64,000 nucleotides of DNA from Rhodoferax sp. (GCF_028689295.1 NZ_JAQTWL010000003.1:60569-124568), one strand, 5' to 3'; positions 46,143-56,271 are shown, counted from the stretch's first letter. Made by a program: numbers and translations. The notes: generated from the letters alone by a model not told the origin.

Positions 46143-47573
46143 ATGCCACGTCGTGCGACCAAAATCGTTGCCACTTTAGGCCCCGCCTCCAGCGATCCCG
46201 CAATGCTGGAGCAGATGATTCGCGCCGGGGTCAATGTGATGCGCCTGAACTTCAGCCACGGCACGGCGCAAGACCATATCGAGCGGGCGCGCCTGGTGCG
46301 CGAGGCCGCCAGGCGGGCCGGGCGCGAGGTCGGCATCATGGCCGATTTGCAGGGTCCCAAGATCCGGATCGGGAAGTTTGCCGATGGCAAGGTGTTGCTG
46401 CAGCCGGGCCAGCCCTTCGTGCTGGATGCGGCGCGCACCGAACCGGGGGATATCCACGCCGTTGGCCTGGATTACAAGCCATTGCCGCGCGAAGTCAAGG
46501 CTGGCGATGTGCTGCTGCTCAACGACGGCCTGATCGTCATCGTGGTCGATGCGGTCAAGGGCGAGGCGATTCACACCACGGTCAAGCTCGGCGGCGTGCT
46601 CTCCAACAACAAGGGCATCAACAAACAGGGTGGCGGCTTGACGGCCCCGGCCCTGACCGCCAAGGACATGGAAGACATCCGCACCGCCATGAGTTTTCAT
46701 GCGGACTATGTGGCCGTGAGCTTTCCCAAAAATGCGACTGACATGGAAATGGCGCGCCAACTGTGCAATGTGGCGGCTGAGGACGGCCATCGTCCGGGCC
46801 TGATCGCCAAGATCGAGCGCGCCGAGGCGATTCCGCACCTCGAAGAAATTTTGCTGGCCAGCGACGGCATCATGGTGGCGCGCGGTGACCTGGCGGTGGA
46901 AGTGGGCAACGCCGTGGTCCCGGCCTTGCAAAAACGCATGATCAAGCTGGCGCGCGAGCACGACCGGGTGGTGATCACGGCCACGCAGATGATGGAGTCG
47001 ATGATCACCAACCCGGTGCCCACCCGTGCCGAGGTCAGCGATGTGGCCAACGCGGTGCTCGACGGCACCGATGCGGTGATGCTGTCAGCGGAAACGGCTG
47101 CCGGCAAATACCCGCTGGAGACGGTGATTGAAATGGCCAAGATCTGCCATGCGGCGGAAGGCGGGGAAATGTTCAAGCTCGAGGCTGACTTCAGCGGCAA
47201 AACGTTCACGCGGATCGACCAAACCATTGCCATGGGTGCCTTGTTCACCGCGCATCATCTGGGCGCCAAGGCCATTGTGGCGATGACCGACAGCGGCTCG
47301 ACCGCGCTCTGGATGAGCCGGCATCTGATCCAGGTGCCTATCTACGCCCTGACTTCCAAAGTTGCCACACAACGCAAAATGACGCTCTACCGCAACGTGC
47401 GCCCGCTGCTGATCGACACCAGCGCCGACCGCGATACCGCGCTGGCCGAATCCGAGAGCGACCTCAAGGCGCGCGGCATTGTGAAGACCGGTGACATCTA
47501 TGCCATCACCTGCGGCGAGCCAATGGGCTCGCCAGGCGGCACCAACATGCTCAAAATTTGCCGGGTGTCTTGA
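46143..47573 (+). CDS. pyk: Pyruvate kinase
   Basis: The 476-residue protein has RRATKIVATLGPASSD at the N-terminus, MRLNFSHG, IAKIERAEA, MVARGDLAVE and VITATQMMESM, all standard for the A domain. A C-terminal allosteric domain follows. It converts phosphoenolpyruvate and ADP to pyruvate and ATP (EC 2.7.1.40). ATG 46143 follows GGAG at a good distance; the longer frame from 46101 is not used. It is followed by fba. Confidence 0.97.
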   Translation: MPRRATKIVATLGPASSDPAMLEQMIRAGVNVMRLNFSHGTAQDHIERARLVREAARRAGREVGIMADLQGPKIRIGKFADGKVLLQPGQPFVLDAARTEPGDIHAVGLDYKPLPREVKAGDVLLLNDGLIVIVVDAVKGEAIHTTVKLGGVLSNNKGINKQGGGLTAPALTAKDMEDIRTAMSFHADYVAVSFPKNATDMEMARQLCNVAAEDGHRPGLIAKIERAEAIPHLEEILLASDGIMVARGDLAVEVGNAVVPALQKRMIKLAREHDRVVITATQMMESMITNPVPTRAEVSDVANAVLDGTDAVMLSAETAAGKYPLETVIEMAKICHAAEGGEMFKLEADFSGKTFTRIDQTIAMGALFTAHHLGAKAIVAMTDSGSTALWMSRHLIQVPIYALTSKVATQRKMTLYRNVRPLLIDTSADRDTALAESESDLKARGIVKTGDIYAITCGEPMGSPGGTNMLKICRVS

Positions 47574-47670
47574 ACCTGGCGGGGGCCGATGGTCATGCGC
47601 CCGGGCGCAGGTGCGTCGCTAGAATTGGCCTCAGTTATTACCTTGTTACCAAACTTTGGAGGACTTCACC

Positions 47671-48735
47671 ATGGCACTTGTTTCTATGCGCGAACTGCTG
47701 GACCATGCGGCGGCGAACGGCTACGGCATTCCGGCATTCAACGTCAACAACCTGGAGCAGGTGCAAGCCGTGATGTCGGCCGCCGACGAAGTCGGTGCGC
47801 CGGTCATCCTGCAAGCCAGCGCGGGCGCCCGCAAGTATGCCGGAGAGCCCTTCATCAAGCACCTGATTCTGGCCGCCATCGAGGCCTATCCGCACATTCC
47901 GCTGGTGATGCACCAAGACCACGGCCAGAGCCCGGACGTGTGCCAGGGCGCCATCAACCTGGGCTTCAGCTCGGTCATGATGGACGGCTCGCTGATGGCG
48001 GACGGCAAGACCATTGCCAGTTATGAGTACAACGCCGAGGTTACGCGCAAGGTGGTCGAAATGGCCCATGCCGTGGGCGTGACGGTAGAAGGCGAACTGG
48101 GCTGCCTGGGCTCTCTGGAAACCATGAAGGGCGACAAGGAAGACGGCCACGGCACCGACGCCACCATGACGCGCGAGCAAATGCTCACCGACCCCGAGCA
48201 GGCGGCCGACTTCGTCAAGCGCACCCAGCTAGACGCGCTGGCGATTGCCATCGGCACCAGCCACGGCGCCTACAAGTTCACGCGCAAGCCCACCGGCGAC
48301 ATTCTGGCCATCGACCGCGTGATGGAAATCAACCGCCGCCTGCCCAACACCCATTTGGTGATGCACGGCTCCAGCAGTGTGCCGCAGGAGTCGCTGACCC
48401 TTATCAACCAGTACGGCGGCAAGATGAAGGAAACCTACGGCGTGCCGGTGGAAGAAATCCAGAAAGCCATCAAATACGGTGTGCGCAAGATCAACATCGA
48501 CACAGACATCCGCTTGGCCATGACCGCCGCCGTGCGCAAGTTCATGGCCGAGAACCCCGAGAAATTCGACGCCCGCGACTGGCTCAAACCGGCCCGCGAG
48601 GCCGCCAAAGCCCTATGCAAGCAGCGCTATCTGCAGTTCGGCTGCGAAGGCCAAGGGGCAAAGATCAAAGGTTACAGCCTGATCGAAGTCGCCCGGCAAT
48701 ATGCTCGCGGCGAACTGGCGCAGGTTGTCAATTGA
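47671..48735 (+). CDS. fba: Fructose-bisphosphate aldolase, class II (Calvin-cycle subtype)
   Basis: The 354-residue zinc aldolase has [44 protein letters not shown] and [11 protein letters not shown]. The pattern is the subtype seen with Calvin-cycle and betaproteobacterial glycolysis genes. It splits or forms fructose 1,6-bisphosphate (EC 4.1.2.13). The start is ATG 47671 with GGAGGA eight bases upstream. Next to pyk, it supports glycolysis and gluconeogenesis. Confidence 0.96.
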   Translation: MALVSMRELLDHAAANGYGIPAFNVNNLEQVQAVMSAADEVGAPVILQASAGARKYAGEPFIKHLILAAIEAYPHIPLVMHQDHGQSPDVCQGAINLGFSSVMMDGSLMADGKTIASYEYNAEVTRKVVEMAHAVGVTVEGELGCLGSLETMKGDKEDGHGTDATMTREQMLTDPEQAADFVKRTQLDALAIAIGTSHGAYKFTRKPTGDILAIDRVMEINRRLPNTHLVMHGSSSVPQESLTLINQYGGKMKETYGVPVEEIQKAIKYGVRKINIDTDIRLAMTAAVRKFMAENPEKFDARDWLKPAREAAKALCKQRYLQFGCEGQGAKIKGYSLIEVARQYARGELAQVVN

Positions 48736-48769
48736 GTTTTTGCTGATCAAGACTGCGTTGGGGTTGAGT

Positions 48770-48906
48770 CGGCAGGGGCGGGGCAGACGCCGGGCGCCCA
48801 GCATCTGCCCCACCTCGCCTTGCGCTGCTGACAGATTTGGCATGCGCACGGCAAAGATGGCAAAGACGTTTTTGGCGAGGTTAATTCCAAGGGTTACGAT
48901 AGCCAT
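48770..48906 (-). pseudogene. IS110-family transposase relic (N-terminal stub)
   Basis: From ATG 48906 the minus strand encodes MAIVTLGINLAKNVFAI, the typical first residues of IS110 transposases including the first acidic-region Asp changed to Asn (usual GIDLAKN). After about 17 residues similarity stops and the rest does not look like a transposase. The leader with a Shine-Dalgarno-like GGGAGGGG is kept. This is a decayed insertion that may have brought or truncated the next ORF. Confidence 0.6.
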
Positions 48907-48952
48907 GATTTCCCCTCCCAGGTGAGTTGATGAAGAGTTTTGTCTCTCTATC

Positions 48953-49279
48953 TTGGCACTCATTTACGCTCGACAGTACGCAGCGCGAGGCGAGGAGCTA
49001 CGGCAGACCTATGGCCTAACAGACGAAAGCCCGCTGCGGTCGCGCGATCTTCGACATGCGATAGAGCACTTTGACGAGCGGCTGGACGAGGCTCAGGGAC
49101 AAGGCTATGGCTATGGCTATGGCTATGGCTATGGCTATGGCTATGGCTATGGCTATGGCTATGGCTATGGCTATGGCTATGGCTATGGCTTGTATGGCTC
49201 AAAATTTGGGCGCAAAATGATTGAGCAAAACAAGAAACAACCCATTTCCAATGCGCTCCAAAAGTTTCTCAATCGTTGA
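48953..49279 (+). CDS. Short ORF with Gly-Tyr repeat from a hexanucleotide microsatellite
   Basis: The 108-residue ORF (TTG start, uncertain) has a normal-looking first half ([20 protein letters not shown] and [12 protein letters not shown], helical and charged). About 14 Gly-Tyr dipeptides follow, then a basic tail. The first half resembles a piece of a larger protein, perhaps truncated by the IS110 relic just upstream. No function is recognised. The 3' end overlaps possible starts of the following GGDEF gene. Confidence 0.45.
   Translation: MALIYARQYAARGEELRQTYGLTDESPLRSRDLRHAIEHFDERLDEAQGQGYGYGYGYGYGYGYGYGYGYGYGYGYGYGLYGSKFGRKMIEQNKKQPISNALQKFLNR
49103..49186. repeat. (GGCTAT)14 hexanucleotide microsatellite
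   Basis: There are fourteen perfect copies of GGCTAT followed by a partial one. The unit is a multiple of three, so copy-number change would lengthen or shorten a Gly-Tyr tract (plus strand) or a His-Ser tract (minus strand) without shifting frame. It lies about 65-165 bases before the starts possible for the GGDEF gene and so could also change spacing to a promoter. Confidence 0.95.
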
Positions 49280-52200
49280 GTTTGTGATCAACCAGGCCGC
49301 GACGGGAAAGCATCTCAGGCTACAGCCGTCACTCTGGCGAACGCTAACCATGGTTTGGCGGGCTTCGGCAATGGCTGTAACACTCTGGCTCGCTGGCGCC
49401 GTCATGGCGCATGCGTCAGCACCTGCCGATCAGGTCCGATCAATGGAACAAGCGTCAGCCACCAATGCACTTGCACCTCGGACCTTGGTGGTTGGCAGCG
49501 AACAAGACTATCCACCATTCGCCACAGGAATTACAGACACCACCGCTGGCGGTTTTACCGTGGACCTATGGACGGTCGTGGCACAGGCAGCCGGCTTAAA
49601 TTACACCTTGCGCGTGCTGCCTTTTCATCAGCTTCTGAAGGAGTTCAGGGAAGGACACATTGATGTCCTGATCAACCTTGCGATCTCGGACGAGCGCCGC
49701 CAATTTGCCGACTTCAGCATTCCCCATGTCACGGTTCACGGGGCTATCTTTGTGCGCGACGACCAGACCAACATCCGATCGGAGGCCGACCTTGCCGGTA
49801 AATCCATCCTCGTCCTGAACGCAGACTTGGCCCAGGACTACGCGGTGGCCAATGGTTGGGGCCCACAACTGGTCACCGTGGACACCGCTGCGGAAGGCCT
49901 TCGGCTACTGGCGGCCGGACGCCATGACGCCATGCTGTTGAGTCAACTCACCGGTTTGCAAACGCTGCACACATTGGCACTTAAGAACATCAAGCCGCTG
50001 CCCATAAAAGCAGGCTTTGCGCAAAAATTTGCCTTTGCAACGCATCGTGGCCAAGTCGATCTTTTGGCCAAGATCAATGAAGAGCTGGCTGTCACAAAAG
50101 CCAGTGGTGGTTATGACACCTTGTATGAAAAATGGTTTGGTAACTACGAGGTCAAGGAGCTGGGGCTACAAGACTGGCTGAAATACATCAGCCCGGTCAT
50201 CATTCTGTTGCTCGCGTGGGTGGGTTATCTGGCCTACCGACGACAGGTTGAGCGCAATTTGGCGGCCGCCGCCATCGCCGAATCACGGGATCTGCTGCTG
50301 GCCATCATTGATGCGGTGCCGGTAAGAGTTTTCTGGAAAGACCGCGATCTGCGTTACCTCGGCTGCAATGCCGCCTTTGCCCATGACGCCGGTATGCCGA
50401 CCCCTGGCGAGGTCATCGGCAAAGACGACTTCCACATGGGTTGGGCCGAACAAGCCGAGCTGTACCGTGCCGACGATCACCTGGTCATGGAATCGGGCAC
50501 GGCCAGGCTTTCCTATGATGAACCGCAAACAGCACCCAGTGGCAAGAACATCTGGTTACGCACCTCCAAGGTGCCGCTCAAAAACGGGCGCAATGAGGTG
50601 GTCGGCGTGTTGGGCCTTTACGAGGACATCACGGAACGCAAACAGGCGGAAGACAATCTGAAAGAAAGCGAAGATTTTAAGAATGTCATTTTGAATTCTA
50701 TCGACGCCGAGATCGCGGTGCTTGACCATGAGGGGGGCATTCTCGCAGTCAATGACCCTTGGCGGCGTTTTGCTCTGGACAATGGAAACGAGCCTGGCAA
50801 ACCGGATCCGTCGATCGAAATAGGTGCAAACTATCTGTCGGTTTGCGAGGCCGTGACTGGTCCGGAGTCGTCCGAAGTGAAATTGATCATTGCAGGCATC
50901 CAATCCGTACTGCGGCGGCAGTCGCCTCGCTACAGTCTGGAATACCCCTGTCACGCACCGACGCAAATGCGTTGGTTCAGTATGGTGGTTTCACCTATAG
51001 GGCGGGGTGTGGATGCCGGGGTGGTGATTACGCACATGAATATCACCGATCGCATTCTGGCAGAGCAGGAAAAGGCATTGGCACTGAGTCGCCTTCAGAA
51101 GCTTGCCAGTCGCGTGCCCGGACTGCTTTACCAATACCGATTGCGCCCGGATGGCAGTTCATGTTTTCCGTACGCCAGTGAAGCCATTCGGGAGATTTAT
51201 CAGGTCAGTCCGGATGAGGTACTCGAGGATGCGTCCCGTGTTTTTACCAAACTTCATCCGGACGACCTTGGCATTGTGGTGTCTTCGATCCAAATATCAG
51301 CCAGGGAACTCAGCCCCTGGAAGCAGGAATACCGTGTAAAAGCTGACGACGGTACGGTGCGTTGGGTTTTAGGCAACGCCGTGCCTGAGCGCGAAACCGA
51401 TGGTTCCACGTTATGGCACGGCTTCATAAGCGATATCACGGATCGAATCCGCAGCGCTGAAAAAATCGCCACCCTGATGCGCGAACAGAAGGCCATCCTG
51501 AATAACGAACTCCTGGGCATCATCACCGTCAGGGACCGAAAAATCATCTGGGCCAACACCGGCCTTGAAAAGATGCTCGGCTACGCACCAGGGGAGCTCA
51601 TCGGGGCCTCGACCCGTCAGATTTACCTCAACGACGACGACTATCTGGCATTCGGGGCTGTCGCCTATCCTGTCATCGATCGTGGGGAGGTGTACCGCAC
51701 ACGCTCCGAATACGTGCGCAAGGATGGTCTCGGTATTTGGGTGGATGTGAGCGGGGAAATATTGAATCGGGCCACCGGAGATTCGCTTTGGGTGTTCAAC
51801 GACATCACCCAACGCATGATGGCGGAAAGTCGCTTGATTCAGAGTGAAGCCAAGATCAAGGGGATCCTTGAAGGTGCTGCGGATGCCATATTCATCGCAG
51901 ACAAAGAGGGGAAACTCCAATACGCGAACAGCCAGGCCGTGAACATGCTTGGCTACCGTTTTGACGAATTGATGGGCTTGTCCATCCATGACGTCATCTT
52001 GAAAGCGGATTGGCCACAAACAAGCATCTACTTTGGCCTGCTGATATCCACGGGTTCATTACGTGGCGAGTTTCGGCTCCGATGCAAGACGGGTGAAGTC
52101 ATTCCGGTTGACTTCAACGGCTCGGTGCTGCCTGACGGCAGCGTCTTTGGTTCATGCCGTGACATCTCCGAGCGCAAGAAGACGGAGCGACTGCTTCATG

Positions 52201-53150
52201 AGAGCGAATCGCGCCTGAAAACCATTATCGAGAATGAACCGGAATGTATCAAGGTCGTAAATGCACAGGGGCTGTTGATTCAGATGAACCCTGCTGGCCT
52301 GAAGATGATCGAGGCGAGTTCTTTCGCCCAAGTCAAGGACATCCCTGTGCTGAACATCATTGCCCCCGAATTCCGCCAAGCCTATGCCGACATGCACCAG
52401 CGAGTGCTTGCGGGTGAATCTTTGCTGATGGAGTTTGAGGTGATCGGCCTAACAGGAAGGCGGCACTGGCTGGAAACACATGCAGTCCCAATGCAAATGC
52501 AGGGCGAGACAGTGCAGTTGGCGGTCACCCGTGACATCAGCACACGCAAGTTAATGGAAGCGCAAGTTCACCAACTTGCATTTCACGATGCACTCACCAA
52601 TTTGCCCAACCGCAGATTGCTGCACGATCGCTTGAGTCAGGTGCTGTTAGCCAGCAAGCGCAGTGGCTGTTATGCGGCGCTGATGTTTTTGGATCTGGAC
52701 AATTTCAAACCGCTCAATGATGCCCACGGGCATGAGGCGGGAGACTTGTTGCTGATTGAGGTGGCGCGGCGTTTGACTGATTGTGTGCGGGAAAGCGACA
52801 CAATTGCGCGCTACGGTGGCGACGAGTTTGTGGTGATGCTCAGTGAACTGGCTTTTGACCAGGCCACTTCGGTGTCTCAGGCGTTGGGAGTTGCTGAGAA
52901 AATTCGGAATACCTTGTCAAAGGTTTATCAATTGAACACTTCCGAGGATGGTCATGCGGTGGTCGAGCACCATTGCACAGCAAGCATCGGCTTGGTGGTG
53001 TTCGTAAGTCATGACATCAGCCAGGACGAAATCCTGAAACGGGCAGATCAGGCCATGTACAGTGCCAAAGACGCGGGACGAAATTCAGTTTTCCTGTTCG
53101 AGGTTGACAGTGGTCAACCGAAGCCGGTCATGGAACGCACTGACCATTGA
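49251..53150 (+). CDS. Periplasmic-sensor multi-PAS diguanylate cyclase
   Basis: The product is about 1299 residues. A signal-like segment ([18 protein letters not shown]) precedes a periplasmic SBP_bac_3-type ligand domain (about 225 residues from [12 protein letters not shown] to YEKWFGNYE). A membrane helix ([17 protein letters not shown]), five to six PAS/PAC units and a C-terminal GGDEF domain with RYGGDEF intact follow. It should make cyclic di-GMP in response to a small periplasmic ligand and cytoplasmic PAS signals. No EAL domain is present. The start is uncertain: TTG 49221, ATG 49251 or ATG 49350, the last placing the signal peptide right at the N-terminus. Confidence 0.88.
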   Translation: MRSKSFSIVEFVINQAATGKHLRLQPSLWRTLTMVWRASAMAVTLWLAGAVMAHASAPADQVRSMEQASATNALAPRTLVVGSEQDYPPFATGITDTTAGGFTVDLWTVVAQAAGLNYTLRVLPFHQLLKEFREGHIDVLINLAISDERRQFADFSIPHVTVHGAIFVRDDQTNIRSEADLAGKSILVLNADLAQDYAVANGWGPQLVTVDTAAEGLRLLAAGRHDAMLLSQLTGLQTLHTLALKNIKPLPIKAGFAQKFAFATHRGQVDLLAKINEELAVTKASGGYDTLYEKWFGNYEVKELGLQDWLKYISPVIILLLAWVGYLAYRRQVERNLAAAAIAESRDLLLAIIDAVPVRVFWKDRDLRYLGCNAAFAHDAGMPTPGEVIGKDDFHMGWAEQAELYRADDHLVMESGTARLSYDEPQTAPSGKNIWLRTSKVPLKNGRNEVVGVLGLYEDITERKQAEDNLKESEDFKNVILNSIDAEIAVLDHEGGILAVNDPWRRFALDNGNEPGKPDPSIEIGANYLSVCEAVTGPESSEVKLIIAGIQSVLRRQSPRYSLEYPCHAPTQMRWFSMVVSPIGRGVDAGVVITHMNITDRILAEQEKALALSRLQKLASRVPGLLYQYRLRPDGSSCFPYASEAIREIYQVSPDEVLEDASRVFTKLHPDDLGIVVSSIQISARELSPWKQEYRVKADDGTVRWVLGNAVPERETDGSTLWHGFISDITDRIRSAEKIATLMREQKAILNNELLGIITVRDRKIIWANTGLEKMLGYAPGELIGASTRQIYLNDDDYLAFGAVAYPVIDRGEVYRTRSEYVRKDGLGIWVDVSGEILNRATGDSLWVFNDITQRMMAESRLIQSEAKIKGILEGAADAIFIADKEGKLQYANSQAVNMLGYRFDELMGLSIHDVILKADWPQTSIYFGLLISTGSLRGEFRLRCKTGEVIPVDFNGSVLPDGSVFGSCRDISERKKTERLLHESESRLKTIIENEPECIKVVNAQGLLIQMNPAGLKMIEASSFAQVKDIPVLNIIAPEFRQAYADMHQRVLAGESLLMEFEVIGLTGRRHWLETHAVPMQMQGETVQLAVTRDISTRKLMEAQVHQLAFHDALTNLPNRRLLHDRLSQVLLASKRSGCYAALMFLDLDNFKPLNDAHGHEAGDLLLIEVARRLTDCVRESDTIARYGGDEFVVMLSELAFDQATSVSQALGVAEKIRNTLSKVYQLNTSEDGHAVVEHHCTASIGLVVFVSHDISQDEILKRADQAMYSAKDAGRNSVFLFEVDSGQPKPVMERTDH

Positions 53151-53385
53151 TATTTCACAATGGCATCCCGGCCATTTTCCAACCTGCCAACGATTGCCGG
53201 GCATTTCTGGTACGACCCTGGCAGTCAATCCCGCTGGGCGAGTGAGACTACACCGATGATGCCGCTTTGCAGGTCACATTCGATTTCAGGCGGTGCGAGG
53301 GAGAGACCTTCTGCGCCACCAGTGCCAGCCCCTCAGAAAGCTGGCGAGTCTGCTTCCGAGTCTATGCGCCTTGCATTTCATTATT
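53151..53385. other. Noncoding gap before the brnTA relic
   Basis: No convincing gene is seen. Short frames here lack family motifs and ribosome binding sites. Base composition is lower in GC than the flanking core genes, in keeping with an accessory stretch. Confidence 0.5.
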
Positions 53386-53397
53386 TTGTAGATACAA
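53386..53397. promoter_or_regulatory. TTGTAGATACAA palindrome, possible BrnA operator
   Basis: This perfect 12-base inverted repeat ends six bases before the brnT ATG. BrnA antitoxins repress their own promoter through a palindromic site near the brnT start, so this is the likely operator. It overlaps an AT-rich stretch (TTATTTTG) that may hold the -10 region. The assignment is by position and symmetry only. Confidence 0.45.
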
Positions 53398-53403
53398 CAA
53401 GGC

Positions 53404-53685
53404 ATGCTCAGACGGGACGAACCAAAGCGCAAACTGAACATCAAGAATCACCGGCTTGACTTCGTTGGATGCGATGCAACCTGGGACCACTTCACGGTGA
53501 TCCGCGAAGACGAGCGACAAGGCTATGGCGAGTAATGCCTGGTTTGCCTCAGTCTTTTTGCGACAGACGTGGTCGTGATGGTTTACACCGAGCGCCCGCA
53601 AGGGCCTCGCGTGATATCACCGCGAAAGGCAGAAAAACATGAAGCTCGCCACTATCGCCAAGTTGCCAAAGAAAACCTTGGCTAG
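53404..53685 (+). pseudogene. brnT: brnT toxin pseudogene, internal stop
   Basis: Frame +1 from ATG 53404 reads a BrnT protein of about 93 residues: RDEPKRKLNIKNHRLDF, DERQGYGE, then TAA at 53533-53535, and onward VVVMVYTERPQGPRVISPRK and KHEARHY to TAG 53685. BrnT is a RelE-like ribonuclease toxin. The stop replaces the position usually held by Gln or a similar residue after YGE, consistent with one CAA-to-TAA change. The normal first Trp (WDE) is Arg here. Confidence 0.8.
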
Positions 53686-53830
53686 GGCCAACGACCCGGG
53701 CAATCCAGCGTGGACTGAGGACATGCTGGGTGCGCCGGTTCTCAAACGCGGGCGTGGGACGCAGGTCACTCCCACGAAGGTGCTGACCTCTGTTTTGCTT
53801 TACGAATCCTTAGTGCTTCTGGAGACTCGG
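53639..53830 (+). pseudogene. brnA: brnA antitoxin fragment
   Basis: ATG 53639 overlaps the end of brnT, as is normal for the pair. The start matches BrnA (NDPGNPAWTEDMLGAPVLKRGRG, then TPTKV) but the ribbon-helix-helix part that should follow (usually TTIRL...GWQTR) is lost after about residue 52. The convergent IPTL-CTERM gene begins to overlap here, so the antitoxin's C-terminus has been deleted. Confidence 0.7.
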
Positions 53831-53837
53831 GGCGCGA

Positions 53838-54776
53838 TTAGCGCTGCGTCCGACGCCGCATCCTGGCCACACCCATCAGCGCCATCAATGCACTCAATGC
53901 AAGTATTCCCCATTCGGAAATGGTTGGAATTGAATGAGGAACCGCCGGCGCAGCGTCTCCGATGAAGACCAGATCATGAACCAGATTGCTCTCCGTCGAT
54001 CCGACCAGCACGCGAACGCCTGATACAGGATTGATCGTATAGATGCTTTTGTCGCTATTTTCGTTGTCGTAGCTGCCAAAAATAACGCCATCAGATCGCA
54101 CGCCTAGCCCCATGTAACAGGAACTATCGGCGAGCGCCACGTTCGTGATGACGGCGGCGGTTGCGGGATTCAACGTCTGAATCACGCCGGGGTTGTCCCA
54201 GCATGGTGTGAAATACAGAGTTCCGTTTGGCGCAAAGGCCAGTCCACCGTTCGAATTGCCCAATGTCTCATCACGCCCGATCACGGTCACCTGAGCAGTG
54301 GTTGTGTCAATCGTGAGCAGGTACCCGCCAACCGATGAGTCATTCAGGATTCCACAGCGCGGTGACGTACCCTGATTTCCCAAAATTCCAAAAAGCACGT
54401 CAGTGCCGGGCTGGAAGCTCAAGTCCCCGATATAACAGTCGTTACCGCCGGCCGTCTGGAGACGCCCAACGTCGGCGATCAGCGCTCCGGTGGTCGGATT
54501 GATCTCAAGGAGCCGCGGACCGTTTGGGCCACCAGCACTACCAGACACCGCAAATACCTTGCCCTGCGAGTTGGCAGACACTCCCGTCAGGCCCGCTCCC
54601 TCCAAGGGAGTGGCGAGCACGGTCACAGCAGCAGTTGCGGGGTCGATTGACACCACCGCGCCCGGCGACGAAGAGCCCTCTCCGCCGCCATTAACACCTA
54701 ACAATGTTTGTTGCGCCATTGACGAGAAGCTCGAAATCGCCAAGACGACAGTAAATAAATAGTTGATGAGTTTCAT
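53838..54776 (-). CDS. IPTL-CTERM surface protein, beta-propeller-like
   Basis: The 312-residue protein has a signal peptide (LFTVVLAISSFSSMAQ). Repeated beta segments with INPTTGAL, IDPATAAVT and INPVSGVRV follow at roughly 45-50 residue spacing, like a DUF4394/propeller fold. The C-terminal sorting tail is IPTISEWG, a hydrophobic helix and RMRRRTQR. IPTL-CTERM proteins are processed by an exosortase-like enzyme (XrtH class) and exported to the surface; no such enzyme is in the window. The start is ATG 54776 with GGA upstream. Its 3' end abuts the brnA relic. Confidence 0.85.
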   Translation of the reverse strand: MKLINYLFTVVLAISSFSSMAQQTLLGVNGGGEGSSSPGAVVSIDPATAAVTVLATPLEGAGLTGVSANSQGKVFAVSGSAGGPNGPRLLEINPTTGALIADVGRLQTAGGNDCYIGDLSFQPGTDVLFGILGNQGTSPRCGILNDSSVGGYLLTIDTTTAQVTVIGRDETLGNSNGGLAFAPNGTLYFTPCWDNPGVIQTLNPATAAVITNVALADSSCYMGLGVRSDGVIFGSYDNENSDKSIYTINPVSGVRVLVGSTESNLVHDLVFIGDAAPAVPHSIPTISEWGILALSALMALMGVARMRRRTQR

Positions 54777-54985
54777 GTAGATTCCAAAAAATTTCACCGA
54801 ATTTACACGAGAACTTAAGTTTTGAATATAGGGTTTTACGGATGGCGTCCGGCTATTTCGATATCAATGCCCTGTAAAGCCACTGAAAATGAGCCGACCT
54901 GCTCGTCGTTGACCGCTTCTGACCTTGAATTCAACGCTGAAGGCTGTTGTGTGGGCAATGAAGTTGGCCGGCCTGAAGCGGCCGT

Positions 54986-55606
54986 TCAATGTGGCTTTAA
55001 GCAATGACAGTAAACGAAGTGTTGAACCGAGCCCCAAGGGGTTTTGTGTTCTTCGCTCATGTGTTCAAGCAGCTCAAACGAAGGCCCGAACTCTTGGTGA
55101 AGCTGGCCAGGCGCGTAGCGTGCCACTGGCAGCCCACTGCATTGCTCAGGGCCATCGGGCGCGAAGGTCGCAACGATCACATGTCCGCCGGGTTTCACCG
55201 ACTTCATGACCTGCTGAACATACGCGGCGCGGTCAGCTGGGTCGGTTAAAAAGTGGAAAACGGCGCGGTCATGCCAAATGTCATACGTTTGGTCTGGCAG
55301 ATTTGCAACACAAATATCCCCTGAAATCCATGTAACGCTGTCCCCTTGGGTGCCCAGCCGATTGTGAGCAACATCCAAGGCACTTGCCGACAAATCCAAC
55401 ACGGATATGTTCTTGAAGCCGTTGCGCAACAGATCATCAACCAGTGTCGATGCACCGCCACCGACATCAATCATGTTGGCGTCCAACGGTGTTCCAACCG
55501 AACGGATGAGTTCAAGTGACCGCGTTGCGTGCTCCTGAAACCAGCTCACCGCATCCGGCTGCTTGGTCTGGTAAACCTTTTCCCAGTGCTCTTTGGCGCT
55601 CTGCAT
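54986..55606 (-). CDS. Class I SAM-dependent methyltransferase
   Basis: The 206-residue protein has AdoMet-binding motif I (MIDVGGGASTLVDDLL), a motif II acidic residue (VLDLS), and YDIWHDRAVFHFL with KPGGHVIVATFAPDGP. It opens HWEKVYQTKQPDAVSWFQ, typical of small TehB/thiopurine-like methyltransferases. The substrate is unknown. The start ATG 55606 has GGAG six bases upstream. It has about 209 bases of empty sequence before the IPTL gene and looks like a recent addition beside trxC. Confidence 0.85.
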   Translation of the reverse strand: MQSAKEHWEKVYQTKQPDAVSWFQEHATRSLELIRSVGTPLDANMIDVGGGASTLVDDLLRNGFKNISVLDLSASALDVAHNRLGTQGDSVTWISGDICVANLPDQTYDIWHDRAVFHFLTDPADRAAYVQQVMKSVKPGGHVIVATFAPDGPEQCSGLPVARYAPGQLHQEFGPSFELLEHMSEEHKTPWGSVQHFVYCHCLKPH

Positions 55607-55770
55607 TGTTTGTCTCCATGCCTTGGACATTGACTAAACACAAATGGTAATCCCAAAACGAAATGGTAAGCCGCAAAAGCTGTCTCATGGGGCTGTCCAG
55701 CTCAGCCTGCTCAACAGTTTGGGCGATGGCGTCAAGAAATGAAGCCGCCCCCGGAGAGCTGGGCCCTGCT

Positions 55771-56214
55771 TCAAGTACGCGGCATATGCTGCTGCGCCCA
55801 GCGCACGATGTCGGCCGCGCCCATGGCGCCGGCCTGGCGCGCCACCTCGCGCCCGCCGACAAACAGGGCCAGCGTGGGAATGCTGCGAATGTTGAAACGG
55901 GCGCCCAAATTTTGCTCGGCCTCGGTGTCCACCTTGGCCAGACGAACCGCCGGCTCCAACTGGGCGGCTGCCTGCTCAAACGCCGGTGCCATCTGGCGGC
56001 AGGGGCCGCACCAGGGCGCCCAAAAATCAACCAGCACCGGGATCTGGTTGCGCTGGATGTGGCGTGCAAAGCTGGCTTCGTCGAGCATCACCGGATGCGC
56101 GGTAAACAGCGGTTTGTGGCAGTTGCCGCAATCTGGCGCGCTGCCCAGATTGGCGCGGCCGACGCGGTTGGTGGTGTGACAGTGAGGGCAAACAATGTGC
56201 AGGGAGTCAGTCAT
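55771..56214 (-). CDS. trxC: Thioredoxin 2
   Basis: The 147-residue protein has the N-terminal zinc ribbon of TrxC (CPHC near residue 9 and CGNC near 29) and a thioredoxin domain with WCGPC and the cis-proline segment RSIPTL. Trx2 reduces disulfides under oxidative stress and is often OxyR-controlled. The start is ATG 56214 with AAGGA upstream; the longer frame from 56262 is not used. DUF2905 lies 57 bases upstream. Confidence 0.95.
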   Translation of the reverse strand: MTDSLHIVCPHCHTTNRVGRANLGSAPDCGNCHKPLFTAHPVMLDEASFARHIQRNQIPVLVDFWAPWCGPCRQMAPAFEQAAAQLEPAVRLAKVDTEAEQNLGARFNIRSIPTLALFVGGREVARQAGAMGAADIVRWAQQHMPRT

Positions 56215-56271
56215 GGCAAATCCTTTCAGGTCTTCAGATGGCCGCACCTGGCAGGAATTCAAGCACCGGAC

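Noticed and set aside
48613-48963. Intact IS110 transposase
   Set aside because: Only the first 17 or so residues fit; the rest runs into the fba end and has no DEDD or serine domain.
48960-49202. Minus-strand ORF encoding a His-Ser repeat
   Set aside because: It is the antisense reading of the (GGCTAT)14 tract; outside the repeat there is no family-like sequence.
53639-53965. Intact BrnA of 108 residues
   Set aside because: After residue 52 the frame overlaps the IPTL gene antisense and lacks the ribbon-helix-helix.
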